DNA of 64,000 nucleotides from Natronomicrosphaera sp040876735 (GCA_040876735.1 JBBDPC010000126.1:1-64000), one strand, 5' to 3'. Positions 1-7,869 are shown, numbered from the stretch's first letter. Notes: generated by a model not told the origin, from the letters alone. Numbers and translations are program-made.

Positions 1-3000
1 GTGCTCACCCGCTACCACCGCATGCTCGGCCGCAACGCCATGTGGATGCCCGGCACCGACCACGCCGGCATCGCCACGCAAACCGTCGTCGACAAGCGGC
101 TGCAAGCCGAGGGCCAGCCCGCGCTGAAGGACTACAAGAAGCTCGAAGCCGAGGGCAAGCCGGGCCGTGAGCAGTTCATCGGCAAGGTGCAGGCGTGGAA
201 GGACGAGTATGAGCAGCGCATTCTCCATCAGCTCAAGGCGATGGGCTGCTCCTGCGACTTCGACCGCACCCGCTTCACGATGGACGACGTCTGCGCCGCC
301 GCCGTGCGCGAAGCCTTCTTCCGCCTGTTCAAGGATGGCCTGATCTACCGCGGCAAACGGTTGGTCAACTGGGACCCGGTCACCCAGACCGCCCTGGCCG
401 ACGACGAAGTCGAAATGCAGGAGATCGACGGCAACTTCTACTACATGCAATACCCCGTCGTCGACGCTGACGGCCAATCAGCAATCACCCACGTCACCGT
501 CGCCACCACCCGCCCCGAAACCATGCTCGGCGACACCGCCGTCGCCATCAACCCCAAAGACCCCCGCGCCGCTGACCTGCGCGGCAAGTTCGTCAAGCTC
601 CCCATCGTCAACCGCCTCATCCCCATCATCGAAGACGACTACGTCGTTTTGCCCGACCCCGACAGCGACGACGCGAAAGCCAAGTACGCCTCCGGCTATC
701 TCAAGGTCACCCCCGCCCACGACCCCAACGACTACGAGATCGGCCAGCGCCACGACCTGCCGGTCATCAACGTCATGGCCCCCGACGCGTCCATCAGCCT
801 CGACCACGGCTGGCCGGCGGAAGATGCCGCCGCCGCCGACGCGTTCCTCAAGCAGTCGCTCGTCGGCCAGTCGCGCGAGGATGCCCGCAAGGCCATCGTC
901 AAGTGGTTTAAAGACCACGATCTGCTCGAAGAAATCCGCCCCTACCGCCACAGCGTCGGCCACAGCTATCGCTCGCACGTGCCGGTCGAGCCTTACCTCA
1001 GCGACCAGTGGTACGTTGCGGTGAAAAAGCAGATCGAACGGCTGCCCGACGAAGGCACGCTTGCCGGCACCGATGTCCCCGCCAACTCGCTGGCCGGCCT
1101 CGCCCTCCGCGCCATGGCCGACGACCAGCGCGACATGAGCGGTGCTGTTGGCTCTTCTGCCTCTAGTGGGGCGGGCGTCTCGCCCGCCAAAAGCCGCGGC
1201 GTCGGCCCTGCTCTGAGCATTCACCATCGCCGTCTTCCACACTGGCAGGTTGGAGGCAGCACCTACTTCGTCACCTTCCGCCTGGCGCAGGGGGAACTCT
1301 CGCCTGACGAACGAACGATCGTCTTGAACGCTTGCCGTCACTGGCATCCCCAGCGAATGACGCTCCATCTCGTGACGGTCATGCCTGACCATGTGCATAT
1401 GATCCTGACACCTTCAAAGAAGGAGGACGGCACATGGCATGCGCTCGACGACCTGATGCACAGCATCAAGAGCTTTACCGCGCATGAGTTGAACAAACAG
1501 CGCGGGACGGCGGGACCGGTCTGGCAGGATGAGTATTTCGACCGGATCATCCGGGACCAGGCCGAGTTCGAGGAGAAGTGGAATTACATCTGCCTCAACC
1601 CGGTCAAGGCGGGCGTGATCGCTGAGGATCAGGAATATCCATTCACATGGAGCCCCGGATGGCAGTCGGAGGGCAGGGAAGGCGGGCGAGACGCCCGCCC
1701 CACCAGAAAAAGTCATCCGCTCGACAAGCCGATGGAACGGTTGCGCGTCGGCGAAAAGCCGTGGGAAGGCCACCTCCGCTTCTATCCCGACCGCTATGCC
1801 AAAAGCTTCCAGCAGTGGCACGAAGGCATCCGCGACTGGTGCATCAGCCGGCAGTTGTGGTGGGGGCATCGGATTCCGGTGTGGACGAAGGAAGGTCCTG
1901 AAATACCTGAAACAATTGAGTTGCCCGATGACGCTGATTCGAGTGATCTGACGTGGATCGGCGTAGAGGTAAAATCGGATTTCCATAAGAAAGTTGCAAT
2001 TCAGGGACGTTACGATCACGGTCGTCGAGTTGGTATTGCGTACGCATGTGTTGTTCCCGGAAATATAGATATAGAGACGTTTCTGGAAGGTAACGGCTGG
2101 ACCCGCGACCCCGACGTCCTCGACACCTGGTTCTCCAGCGCCCTCTGGCCGCTCTCCACCATGGGCTGGCCGAACCCCGAACGCTTCCCCGACGAGATTC
2201 CCGAAGGCGACCTCGTTCTCAAGACGTGGAACCCGACCAACACGCTCACCACGGCCCGCGAAATCATCACGCTCTGGGTCTCGCGGATGGTGATGTTCAA
2301 CCTCTACTTCTCCGATCCCGACCTCGACCCCAGCAGCGACTACCAACGCCTGCCGTTCTACGACGTCTTCGTCCACGCGATGATCCAGGACGGCCACGGG
2401 CAGAAGATGTCCAAGAGCCTCGGCAACGGTGTCGACCCCATGGACATCCTCCACACCCACGGCGGCGACGCGATGCGCTTCACCCTCGCGCAGATGACCA
2501 CCCACACGCAGGACGTCCGCCTCCCCGTCGACCTCGTCAGCCCCTACACCGGCGAACTGTTCGAGCCGAAGTTCGTCACCGCCAAAAACGGCTACAAGGT
2601 CATGGCCCCCATTCAGGCCGACCCCAGCGACCCCGCGAAAAAGATGGCCACCAGCTACGGCGTCGCGTCCGGCGAAGTGCAGCCGAGCGGTTCCGGGGGT
2701 GACCTGCCCGTCGCCCGCAACACCAGCAGCAAGTTCGACCTCGGCCGCAACTTCGCCAACAAGCTGTGGAACGCGGTGCGATTCGCGTTGAGCAACCTCG
2801 AAGGCGCGGAAGCCCACGGGCAGGGGCCCGTGGGCGTTGAGGGGTTGTCGCTTCCCGACAAGTGGATCCTCTCCCGCCTGGCGCGCGTGGTGCAGAGCAG
2901 CGGGCAGTCGTTGAACCATTACGAGTTCAGTCAGTATGCGCAGACGCTGTACGACTTTTTCTGGCGCGACCTGTGCGACTGGTACATCGAGGCGGTCAAG

Positions 3001-3690
3001 CCGACGGTGGCGGGCAACCCGCTCCAGCGTCAGGTGCTGGCGACGTGCATCGACGCGTCATTGCGGCTGCTGCATCCGGTGATGCCGTTCATCACGGAGC
3101 GGTTGTGGGAGCACCTCAACGCGATCGTGCCGGAGCGCGGGGTGGCGGGTGTGACGCTGCCGGCGAGCGAGCTGCTGGTGCAGGCGACGTGGCCGAAGGT
3201 GGCGCGCGACCGGATCGACGAAGGGGCGGAGAAGACGTTTGAGCTGCTGCGGCAGGTGGTCAGCGCCGCGAGGCAGGTGCGGACGCAGCACACCGTGCCG
3301 CCGCGGCAGACAGTGGACCTTTCCGCCGCGGCCCCGCCGGCGATCGCTCAACGGCTGCTCGAACACCAGAGGTTGATCGACGTGCTGGCAAACGTGACCT
3401 GCCGGGAGATCGGCCCGCGCGTCGACCGGCCCGCCGACGCCGCCGCGGCCGTGACGGGCGACATCGAGCTTTACCTGCACGGTCTGATCGACCCGGACAC
3501 CGAACGCCAGCGTTTGGAAAAACGCGTCGGCGAACTGGCCAAGCAGATCAAGACGCTGCAAGGCCGGCTGTCGAACGAAAGCTACGTCAGCAAGGCTCCC
3601 GCCAAGCTGGTGGAAGAATCGCGCGACCAACTCGCCGCCGTCGAACGCGAGGCCGAGGCGGTGCAGGAGCAGTTGGCGGCGCTGAAATGA
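1..3690 (+). CDS. valS: Valyl-tRNA synthetase, 5'-truncated by the window, with an in-frame RAYT transposase insertion
   Basis: Class I synthetase that charges tRNA-Val with valine in the cytoplasm. The first base of the window is already inside the gene: the sequence begins just before the MPGTDHAGIATQ block, so the N-terminus with the HIGH motif lies upstream and the GTG at position 1 is probably not the start. Visible landmarks are the editing (CP1) region with TTRPETMLGDTA at about residues 168-179, DWCISRQLWWGHRIPVW just after residue 600, KMSKS at 802-806, the anticodon-binding domain, and a C-terminal coiled coil at about 1165-1229. Residues about 388-570 do not belong to ValS. They encode a complete RAYT transposase flanked by REP palindromes, inserted where the family has a loop before the RFYPDRY segment. 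The frame is open throughout. A second extra segment (about 845-915) follows KMSKS and may be lineage-typical. ValS identity is certain; whether the chimera is functional is unknown. Confidence 0.95.
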   Translation: MLTRYHRMLGRNAMWMPGTDHAGIATQTVVDKRLQAEGQPALKDYKKLEAEGKPGREQFIGKVQAWKDEYEQRILHQLKAMGCSCDFDRTRFTMDDVCAAAVREAFFRLFKDGLIYRGKRLVNWDPVTQTALADDEVEMQEIDGNFYYMQYPVVDADGQSAITHVTVATTRPETMLGDTAVAINPKDPRAADLRGKFVKLPIVNRLIPIIEDDYVVLPDPDSDDAKAKYASGYLKVTPAHDPNDYEIGQRHDLPVINVMAPDASISLDHGWPAEDAAAADAFLKQSLVGQSREDARKAIVKWFKDHDLLEEIRPYRHSVGHSYRSHVPVEPYLSDQWYVAVKKQIERLPDEGTLAGTDVPANSLAGLALRAMADDQRDMSGAVGSSASSGAGVSPAKSRGVGPALSIHHRRLPHWQVGGSTYFVTFRLAQGELSPDERTIVLNACRHWHPQRMTLHLVTVMPDHVHMILTPSKKEDGTWHALDDLMHSIKSFTAHELNKQRGTAGPVWQDEYFDRIIRDQAEFEEKWNYICLNPVKAGVIAEDQEYPFTWSPGWQSEGREGGRDARPTRKSHPLDKPMERLRVGEKPWEGHLRFYPDRYAKSFQQWHEGIRDWCISRQLWWGHRIPVWTKEGPEIPETIELPDDADSSDLTWIGVEVKSDFHKKVAIQGRYDHGRRVGIAYACVVPGNIDIETFLEGNGWTRDPDVLDTWFSSALWPLSTMGWPNPERFPDEIPEGDLVLKTWNPTNTLTTAREIITLWVSRMVMFNLYFSDPDLDPSSDYQRLPFYDVFVHAMIQDGHGQKMSKSLGNGVDPMDILHTHGGDAMRFTLAQMTTHTQDVRLPVDLVSPYTGELFEPKFVTAKNGYKVMAPIQADPSDPAKKMATSYGVASGEVQPSGSGGDLPVARNTSSKFDLGRNFANKLWNAVRFALSNLEGAEAHGQGPVGVEGLSLPDKWILSRLARVVQSSGQSLNHYEFSQYAQTLYDFFWRDLCDWYIEAVKPTVAGNPLQRQVLATCIDASLRLLHPVMPFITERLWEHLNAIVPERGVAGVTLPASELLVQATWPKVARDRIDEGAEKTFELLRQVVSAARQVRTQHTVPPRQTVDLSAAAPPAIAQRLLEHQRLIDVLANVTCREIGPRVDRPADAAAAVTGDIELYLHGLIDPDTERQRLEKRVGELAKQIKTLQGRLSNESYVSKAPAKLVEESRDQLAAVEREAEAVQEQLAALK
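1166..1704 (+). mobile_element. RAYT (REP-associated tyrosine transposase) element embedded in valS
   Basis: Encodes a Y1/HUH single-strand transposase of the IS200-like RAYT group. In the valS frame one reads TYFVTFRL (from residue 421), the HUH motif PDHVHMIL with His464 and His466, a helix resembling LMHSIKSFTAHELNK, VWQDEYFDRIIRD with candidate nucleophile Tyr512, and NPVKAGVI. This covers the usual length and motif order of the family. The left boundary is the palindromic REP GGGGCGGGCGTCTCGCCCGC (about 1168-1187). The right boundary is the same REP in inverted orientation (1680-1704), where it reads out as GGRDARPT in the protein. There is no stop codon and no frameshift. It is not an intein: no splice-junction residues or homing endonuclease blocks are visible. 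Whether it is still active is unknown. Confidence 0.9.
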
Positions 3691-3708
3691 GCATTCCCCG
3701 GTGCCCGA

Positions 3709-3734
3709 GGCAGTGCGGCTTAAGCCGCACTGCC
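3709..3734. repeat. 26-bp perfect palindrome between convergent valS and serS
   Basis: The two 13-bp halves are exact reverse complements around a central CTTAAG (core GTGCGGCTTAAGCCGCAC). It lies between the valS stop (3690) and the serS stop (3748). It could act as a bidirectional terminator hairpin, but there is no clear T-run. It may instead be a REP-type palindrome of the same class as the CTTAAG-centred one at 6557-6582. Confidence 0.8.
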
Positions 3735-3747
3735 TTGTACGAACATG

Positions 3748-5121
3748 TCACAGCGCTTCGATGCGCTCCAGGCCGCCCATGTACGGCCGCAGCGCTTCGG
3801 GGACGGTGACGCTGCCGTCTTCGTTCTGGTACAGCTCAAGGATGGGGATGAGGATGCGCGGACTGGCGGCGACGGTGTTGTTCAGGCTGTGGCAGAAGAC
3901 GTTCTTGCCGGTCTTGGCGTCCTTGTAGCGCATGTTCAGCCGACGGCACTGGTAGTCGTAGAGGCGCGACGCCGAGTGCGTTTCACCGTAACCTCCCCCG
4001 GAACCGCGCGACGGCATCCATGTTTCGAGGTCGATCATGTCGGCGTTTTTCGGGCCCAGGTCGCCCGTGCAGCATTGCAGCAGGCGGTAGGGCAGTTCGA
4101 GGCGTTGCATGAGCGCTTCGACGTAGCCGAGCATTTTCTGGTGCCAGTGGCGCGAGGTCTGTTCGTCGGCCTCGCAGATGACGACCTGCTCGACCTTGTC
4201 GAACTGGTGGATGCGGTAGAGCCCGGCGGTGTCCTTGCCGGCCGCGCCGGCTTCGCGGCGGAAGCAGGTGCTCACGGTCGTGTAGCAGCGCGGCAGGGTG
4301 TCAGCGTCGAGGATCTCATCCATGTGGTAGCCCATGAGGCCGACTTCGCCCGTGCCGGTGAGATACATGTCATACCCGCCGCCACGTGCGGTTTCGTTGA
4401 CTTCGTAGGCCTGGTCCTTGCCGCCGGGGAAGAAGCCGGTGCCGACCATGACCTGATCGCGGACGAGGACGGGGACGCTCATGGGCGTGAAGCCGTGCTC
4501 CTGCACCATGAAGTTGAAGGCGAACTGGAGGACGGCATTGTGCAACCGCATGCCGTGGCCGGTGAGGACGTAGCTTCGGCTGCCCGCCATCTTGACGCCG
4601 CGCTCGAAGTCGAACAAGCCCAGCGCTTCGCCGAGCTCGAGGTGGGACCTGGGGGCGAAGCCCTTGTTTTCCGCGAATGCCTTGGCGGGGTCGAACCAGT
4701 CTGGCTTCCAGGTGCGCAGCTCGACGTTGTCCTCGGCGGAAGCGCCCACGGGCACGTCGGGGTCGGCGGGCTGGGGCACTTGCAGCCAGAGCGCGTGGCG
4801 CTGTTGTTCGAGCGACTGCACCTGCTCGGCGAGGGTCGCCTCTTCTTCCTTGATCTGCGCGGGGCGTTGCTGAAGCTGCTGCATCTGCTGTTGCAGGGCG
4901 GCGCGCTGGTCGTCGCTGGCTTTTTTCAGTTGGCCGGCGAGCTGGCCGATCTGCTTGCCGATCTGGTTTTTCTCGGCGGTGAGTTCCTGCTGGCGCGTCA
5001 TGGCGTTGCGCAGCTCGGCGTCGAGCGCGAGCAGGGCGTCGATGTCGACGTCGGCGTGCTTGTGCTTGGCGCCCTGGCGGTACTTGTCGGGATTGGTGCG
5101 GAGGTCTTTGAGGTCGATCAT
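3748..5121 (-). CDS. serS: Seryl-tRNA synthetase
   Basis: Class II synthetase that charges tRNA-Ser (and tRNA-Sec where present). The start is placed at the ATG giving MIDLKDLRTNPDKYR, the usual N-terminus. An upstream in-frame ATG would add 21 residues encoded by repeat-like intergenic DNA. The product is 457 aa, a normal length for the family. An N-terminal coiled-coil arm rich in E, K and Q (about residues 28-110) binds the tRNA long arm. Class II motif 2 is visible as TCFRREAG with GLYRIHQF (about 284-305). Motif 3 appears near the C-terminus (PRILIPILELYQ, then PEALRPYMGG, from about 418). It converges on valS with 57 bp between the stops. Confidence 0.96.
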   Translation of the reverse strand: MIDLKDLRTNPDKYRQGAKHKHADVDIDALLALDAELRNAMTRQQELTAEKNQIGKQIGQLAGQLKKASDDQRAALQQQMQQLQQRPAQIKEEEATLAEQVQSLEQQRHALWLQVPQPADPDVPVGASAEDNVELRTWKPDWFDPAKAFAENKGFAPRSHLELGEALGLFDFERGVKMAGSRSYVLTGHGMRLHNAVLQFAFNFMVQEHGFTPMSVPVLVRDQVMVGTGFFPGGKDQAYEVNETARGGGYDMYLTGTGEVGLMGYHMDEILDADTLPRCYTTVSTCFRREAGAAGKDTAGLYRIHQFDKVEQVVICEADEQTSRHWHQKMLGYVEALMQRLELPYRLLQCCTGDLGPKNADMIDLETWMPSRGSGGGYGETHSASRLYDYQCRRLNMRYKDAKTGKNVFCHSLNNTVAASPRILIPILELYQNEDGSVTVPEALRPYMGGLERIEAL

Positions 5122-5141
5122 GGTGGGGGCAATGGTAACGG

Positions 5142-5195
5142 GTTTAGCCCCGGCGCCCACGCCGGGGCGCCCTCGCGTGGGCACGAGGGCTAAAC
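5142..5195. repeat. Imperfect inverted repeat upstream of serS
   Basis: The left arm GTTTAGCCCCGGCGCCCACG and the right arm (its near reverse complement, ending GAGGGCTAAAC) flank a GC-rich centre with further self-complementarity. The element fills most of the gap between serS and the aminotransferase gene and would form a strong hairpin on either strand. It resembles a REP-type element rather than a terminator, since no T-run follows it. Confidence 0.6.
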
Positions 5196-5212
5196 GGGGA
5201 CGTGGTGCGCGG

Positions 5213-6103
5213 TCAGGTGGTGGTTTCTTCTTCGATCTTCGCGAGCAGGGCGTCGCGGAGTTTCGTGGTGACGGGGCCGACCTTGCCGTCGCCGATCTCT
5301 TTTTTCTCGACCTTGGTCACGGGCAGGATCTGCCAGCTTGAGTTGGTGAGCAAGACTTCGTCGGCTTCGAGCAGGTCGTTGACCGAGAGCATCTGCTTCT
5401 GCACGGGCAGGTCCATCGTCTCGGCGAGTTCGAGGACGGCCGCGCGGGTGATGCCGGGCAGGACGGGGGCGGGCAGGGCGCCTTTTTCCTCTTCGCCGCG
5501 GGCGAAGGGGGTGAACAGTGAGCCGTCCTTGACGAGGAAGAGGTTGGAGACGGCCCCGGAGGCGAGGTGGTTGGTGACGCTGAGCCAGATCGCTTCGCCG
5601 GCCCCGACGCTGGCGGCCTGGCGGAGGGTGCGCAGGCGTCCCCAGTAGGCGAGGGTCTTGTGCCCGGCGAGCTGGTCGAAGGGGTTGGCGGCGGGCGGGG
5701 CGATCAGGGCCATGATCCCTTTTTCGAAGTATTCGGGGGCGTAGACGGTGGGCTCGCTGGGGACGATCAGGAGGGTGGGTGTGGGGGGCTTGGCGGGGGC
5801 GTCGCCGAGCAGGGAGAGCGAGCCGGCGGTGAGGGTGAGGCGGATGCGGGCGCGGTCGATCTTGTTGTGGGTGATGGTTTTGCGCACCGCTTCCGCCAGC
5901 GGGCCGGTCGCGAGTTTGGGGGTGAGGCCGAGCTGCTTGGCGGAGTCGGCGAGGCGGGCGAGGTGGGCGTCGAGGCGGAAGGCTGTGCCGTGCTGTACGG
6001 CGAGGGTCTCGAACAGGCCCACGGCATGCTGAAACCCCGCGTCGGCGGCGGCGATGCGGGCCTCGGCGGCGGGAAGAAACTGGCCGTTGAGAAAGACATC
6101 CAT
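5213..6103 (-). CDS. Class IV PLP-dependent aminotransferase (BCAT / D-amino-acid / aminodeoxychorismate lyase family)
   Basis: Fold-type IV pyridoxal-phosphate enzyme of 296 aa, a typical length. It starts MDVFLNGQFLPAAEARI with the family pattern AADAGFQHAVGLFETL. The PLP lysine is probably Lys150 in HKTLAYWGRL. The C-terminal half carries NLFLVKDGSLFTP, LPGITRAAVLELA and DEVLLTNSSWQILPV, all hallmarks of the family. The sequence alone does not separate a branched-chain aminotransferase from a D-amino-acid transaminase or a 4-amino-4-deoxychorismate lyase (PabC); the short form and the LTNSSW motif make a PabC- or DAAT-like role plausible. It is divergent from rpmE2 and has its own candidate promoter. 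Confidence 0.85.
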   Translation of the reverse strand: MDVFLNGQFLPAAEARIAAADAGFQHAVGLFETLAVQHGTAFRLDAHLARLADSAKQLGLTPKLATGPLAEAVRKTITHNKIDRARIRLTLTAGSLSLLGDAPAKPPTPTLLIVPSEPTVYAPEYFEKGIMALIAPPAANPFDQLAGHKTLAYWGRLRTLRQAASVGAGEAIWLSVTNHLASGAVSNLFLVKDGSLFTPFARGEEEKGALPAPVLPGITRAAVLELAETMDLPVQKQMLSVNDLLEADEVLLTNSSWQILPVTKVEKKEIGDGKVGPVTTKLRDALLAKIEEETTT

Positions 6104-6109
6104 GCGGTG

Positions 6110-6138
6110 TTGCTCGCTGCTGGGAAAATGCGTATCAT
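6110..6138 (+). promoter_or_regulatory. Candidate sigma-70 promoter of rpmE2
   Basis: TTGCTC (6110-6115), a 17-bp spacer and TATCAT (6133-6138) lie about 80 bp upstream of the rpmE2 start. The -10 box sits inside GCGTATCATACGC, which also provides the -10 box of a promoter on the opposite strand. Confidence 0.55.
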
Positions 6139-6161
6139 ACGCGACTTGCTTTGAACGCCAA
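6134..6161 (-). promoter_or_regulatory. Candidate sigma-70 promoter of the class IV aminotransferase
   Basis: On the minus strand, TTGGCG (6161-6156) and TATGAT (6139-6134) are separated by 16 bp, about 31 bp upstream of the ATG at 6103. Its -10 box overlaps the -10 of the divergent rpmE2 promoter, so polymerases could not occupy both at once. Confidence 0.5.
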
Positions 6162-6218
6162 TGCTGTGTTTCGGCTGGCGACCCGTAAAGCCTGTAAAGC
6201 CCATTTGAGGTGGCTGCG

Positions 6219-6482
6219 ATGAAGAAAGAAATTCACCCCAAATACCGCCCGGTCGTCTTCCAGGACGTCTCCGCGGACTTCCGCTTCCTGACCCGCTCGA
6301 CGATGGACTCCAAGGAGACCATCCAGTGGGAGGACGGCAAGGAATACCCGCTCATCCGCGTGGATATTTCCAGTGCGTCGCACCCGCACTATACGGGCAA
6401 GCAGAAGTTCCTCGACACCGCCGGCCGGGTCGAGAAGTTCCAGCGCAAGTTCGCTGGCAACTACTTCGCCAAGCGCAAGTAG
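6219..6482 (+). CDS. rpmE2: 50S ribosomal protein L31 type B
   Basis: Ribosomal large-subunit protein of 87 aa. It shows the type B pattern MKKEIHPKYRPVVFQD, then ASHPHYTGKQKFLDTAGRVEKFQRKF. No cysteine is present, so it lacks the zinc ribbon of type A L31; type B paralogs are often favoured under zinc limitation. The start at 6219 is chosen over an upstream GTG (6210) because GAGG (6207-6210) stands 8 bp before the ATG and the protein then begins in the family-standard way. A candidate promoter precedes it by about 80 bp and a strong intrinsic terminator follows 18 bp after the stop, so it is probably monocistronic. Confidence 0.96.
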   Translation: MKKEIHPKYRPVVFQDVSADFRFLTRSTMDSKETIQWEDGKEYPLIRVDISSASHPHYTGKQKFLDTAGRVEKFQRKFAGNYFAKRK

Positions 6483-6500
6483 CTTCACACGAACCACCCG

Positions 6501-6531
6501 AGCCGCAGCGCCGACCGCGCTGCGGCTTTTT
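6501..6531 (+). terminator. Intrinsic terminator after rpmE2
   Basis: The stem AGCCGCAGCGC (6501-6511) pairs with GCGCTGCGGCT (6517-6527) around a 5-nt loop and is followed by a run of five T (6527-6531). Confidence 0.85.
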
Positions 6532-6556
6532 CATGCGCGGGGGAATGGGGCGCCAT

Positions 6557-6582
6557 GGACTGGTCACTTAAGTGACCAGTCC
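6557..6582. promoter_or_regulatory. 26-bp perfect palindrome 28 bp upstream of prfA
   Basis: The two halves are exact reverse complements with no spacer; the core is TGGTCACTTAAGTGACCA. Its position just ahead of prfA would suit an operator for a dimeric repressor. However, it has the same length and the same CTTAAG centre as the palindrome between valS and serS, so it may be a dispersed palindromic element. No T-run follows, so it is unlikely to be a terminator. Confidence 0.6.
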
Positions 6583-6609
6583 GGAATGTAAGTTGATTGC
6601 GAATCTGCC

Positions 6610-7692
6610 ATGACCGAACCGCATGCCAACCTGGTGAGCAAGCTGGATCAGCTTGACGAGCAGTTCAACGACATCGAGCAGCAGCTCGGCGATCCCGCCA
6701 TCGCCAGCGATCCCGACAAGCTGCGGACGTTGAGCGTGCATCGCGCGGCGATTGCCGACCTGGTCGACCGTTACCGGCAGTGGAAGCAGTTGCGCAAGCA
6801 GCTCGCCGAGCATGAGCAGATCGTCGCCGACCGGGAAGATGCGGAGCTGGCCGAGCTGGCGGAGGCGGAGCTGCCGGCGTTGCGCGAGCAGGCGGCGGGG
6901 CTGCTGGAGCAGGTGGCGAACGAACTGGTCACGGCCGACGACCGGGCGGTGGGGGCGGTGATATTGGAAGTGCGCGCCGGCACGGGCGGGGCGGAGGCGG
7001 CGCTGTGGGCGGGCGACCTGTTGCAGATGTACCAGACGTTTGCGAGCCGGCAAGGCTGGGCGTTTGAGCTGGTCAGCGCCTCGGCGGGCGAGCAGGGGGG
7101 CGTGCGGCATGCGGTGGCGACGGTGAACGGCGTGGGCGTGTGGCAGGGGTTGGGCTACGAAGGCGGCGTGCACTGCGTCAAGCGCGTGCCTGCCACGGAA
7201 ACGCAGGGCCGGGTGCACACCTCCACGGCCACGGTCGCGGTGCTGCCTGAACCTGAGAAGCTGGCGATCGACATCCCCGACAGCGACGTCGAGACGCACG
7301 TGACCACCGCTCAGGGCCCCGGCGGGCAGAACGTGAACAAGGTCGCCACCGCGGTGCACATGATCCACAAGCCCACCGGCATCGAGGTCCGCATGCAGGA
7401 AACCAAAAGCCAGCGGCAGAACCGCGAGCGGGCGTGGCAGATTCTGCGTGCCCGGGTGTACGACCACTTCCAACGTCAGGCGGACGCGGACCGGGCCGAG
7501 CAGCGCTCGAGCATGATCGGCTCGGGCGGGCGCAGCGAGCGGGTGCGGACGTATCGCTACAAGGAAAACATCGTCGTGGACCACCGGCTGGGCGAATCGT
7601 TCAATCTTGGCACGGTGCTGGCGGGGGAGCTGGACGAGCTGGTGGACGCGCTGATCGCGGCCGACCGGGCGCGGCGGCTGGCGGCGTTGTGA
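6610..7692 (+). CDS. prfA: Peptide chain release factor 1
   Basis: Class I release factor that reads UAA and UAG and triggers peptidyl-tRNA hydrolysis. The 360-aa length is standard. The catalytic GGQ is at residues 238-240 in QGPGGQNVNKV. The stop-codon recognition tripeptide is PAT (194-196), the RF1-type P-x-T rather than the SPF of RF2. The N-terminal 100 residues form the expected helical domain. Immediately upstream is a perfect palindrome (6557-6582). No prmC (GGQ methylase) follows; the next gene is an unrelated secreted protein. Confidence 0.97.
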   Translation: MTEPHANLVSKLDQLDEQFNDIEQQLGDPAIASDPDKLRTLSVHRAAIADLVDRYRQWKQLRKQLAEHEQIVADREDAELAELAEAELPALREQAAGLLEQVANELVTADDRAVGAVILEVRAGTGGAEAALWAGDLLQMYQTFASRQGWAFELVSASAGEQGGVRHAVATVNGVGVWQGLGYEGGVHCVKRVPATETQGRVHTSTATVAVLPEPEKLAIDIPDSDVETHVTTAQGPGGQNVNKVATAVHMIHKPTGIEVRMQETKSQRQNRERAWQILRARVYDHFQRQADADRAEQRSSMIGSGGRSERVRTYRYKENIVVDHRLGESFNLGTVLAGELDELVDALIAADRARRLAAL

Positions 7693-7700
7693 GGGCTGAG

Positions 7701-7756
7701 TGTCAATTCACAATTGTCAATTCACAAATTGTCCATATGTCCATTGTACATTGTTT
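7701..7756. repeat. AT-rich direct repeat after prfA
   Basis: TGTCAATTCACAA occurs at 7701-7713 and again at 7715-7727, followed by GTCCATATGTCCATTGTACATTG. It is strikingly AT-rich compared with its surroundings and sits directly next to a GC-rich hairpin repeat (7760-7802). The gap after the next gene has the same AT-rich plus GC-hairpin arrangement. Confidence 0.6.
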
Positions 7757-7759
7757 ACT

Positions 7760-7802
7760 CATCCCGCCCTTCGCTCGCGGACTCGCTCAGGGGCGGGCGT
7801 TG
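7760..7802. repeat. Hairpin repeat, family D copy 1
   Basis: CATCCCGCCCTTCGCTCGCG, then GACTCGCTCAGGGGCGGGCG. The ends CCCGCCC and GGGCGGG pair. Closely similar copies are at 10774-10813 and, with a diverged centre, 54801-54842. Confidence 0.75.
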
Positions 7803-7869
7803 GAGGGGCGATTCTGCATTCTTCTAACCATTCGGGGCCCGCGGACCCGATAACAGGGGCGTGGGGACG

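Noticed and set aside
1140..1740. Intein in ValS
   Set aside because: The inserted block has RAYT motifs and REP ends, not splice-junction residues or a homing endonuclease, and it is not bounded by Cys/Ser/Thr at the expected places.
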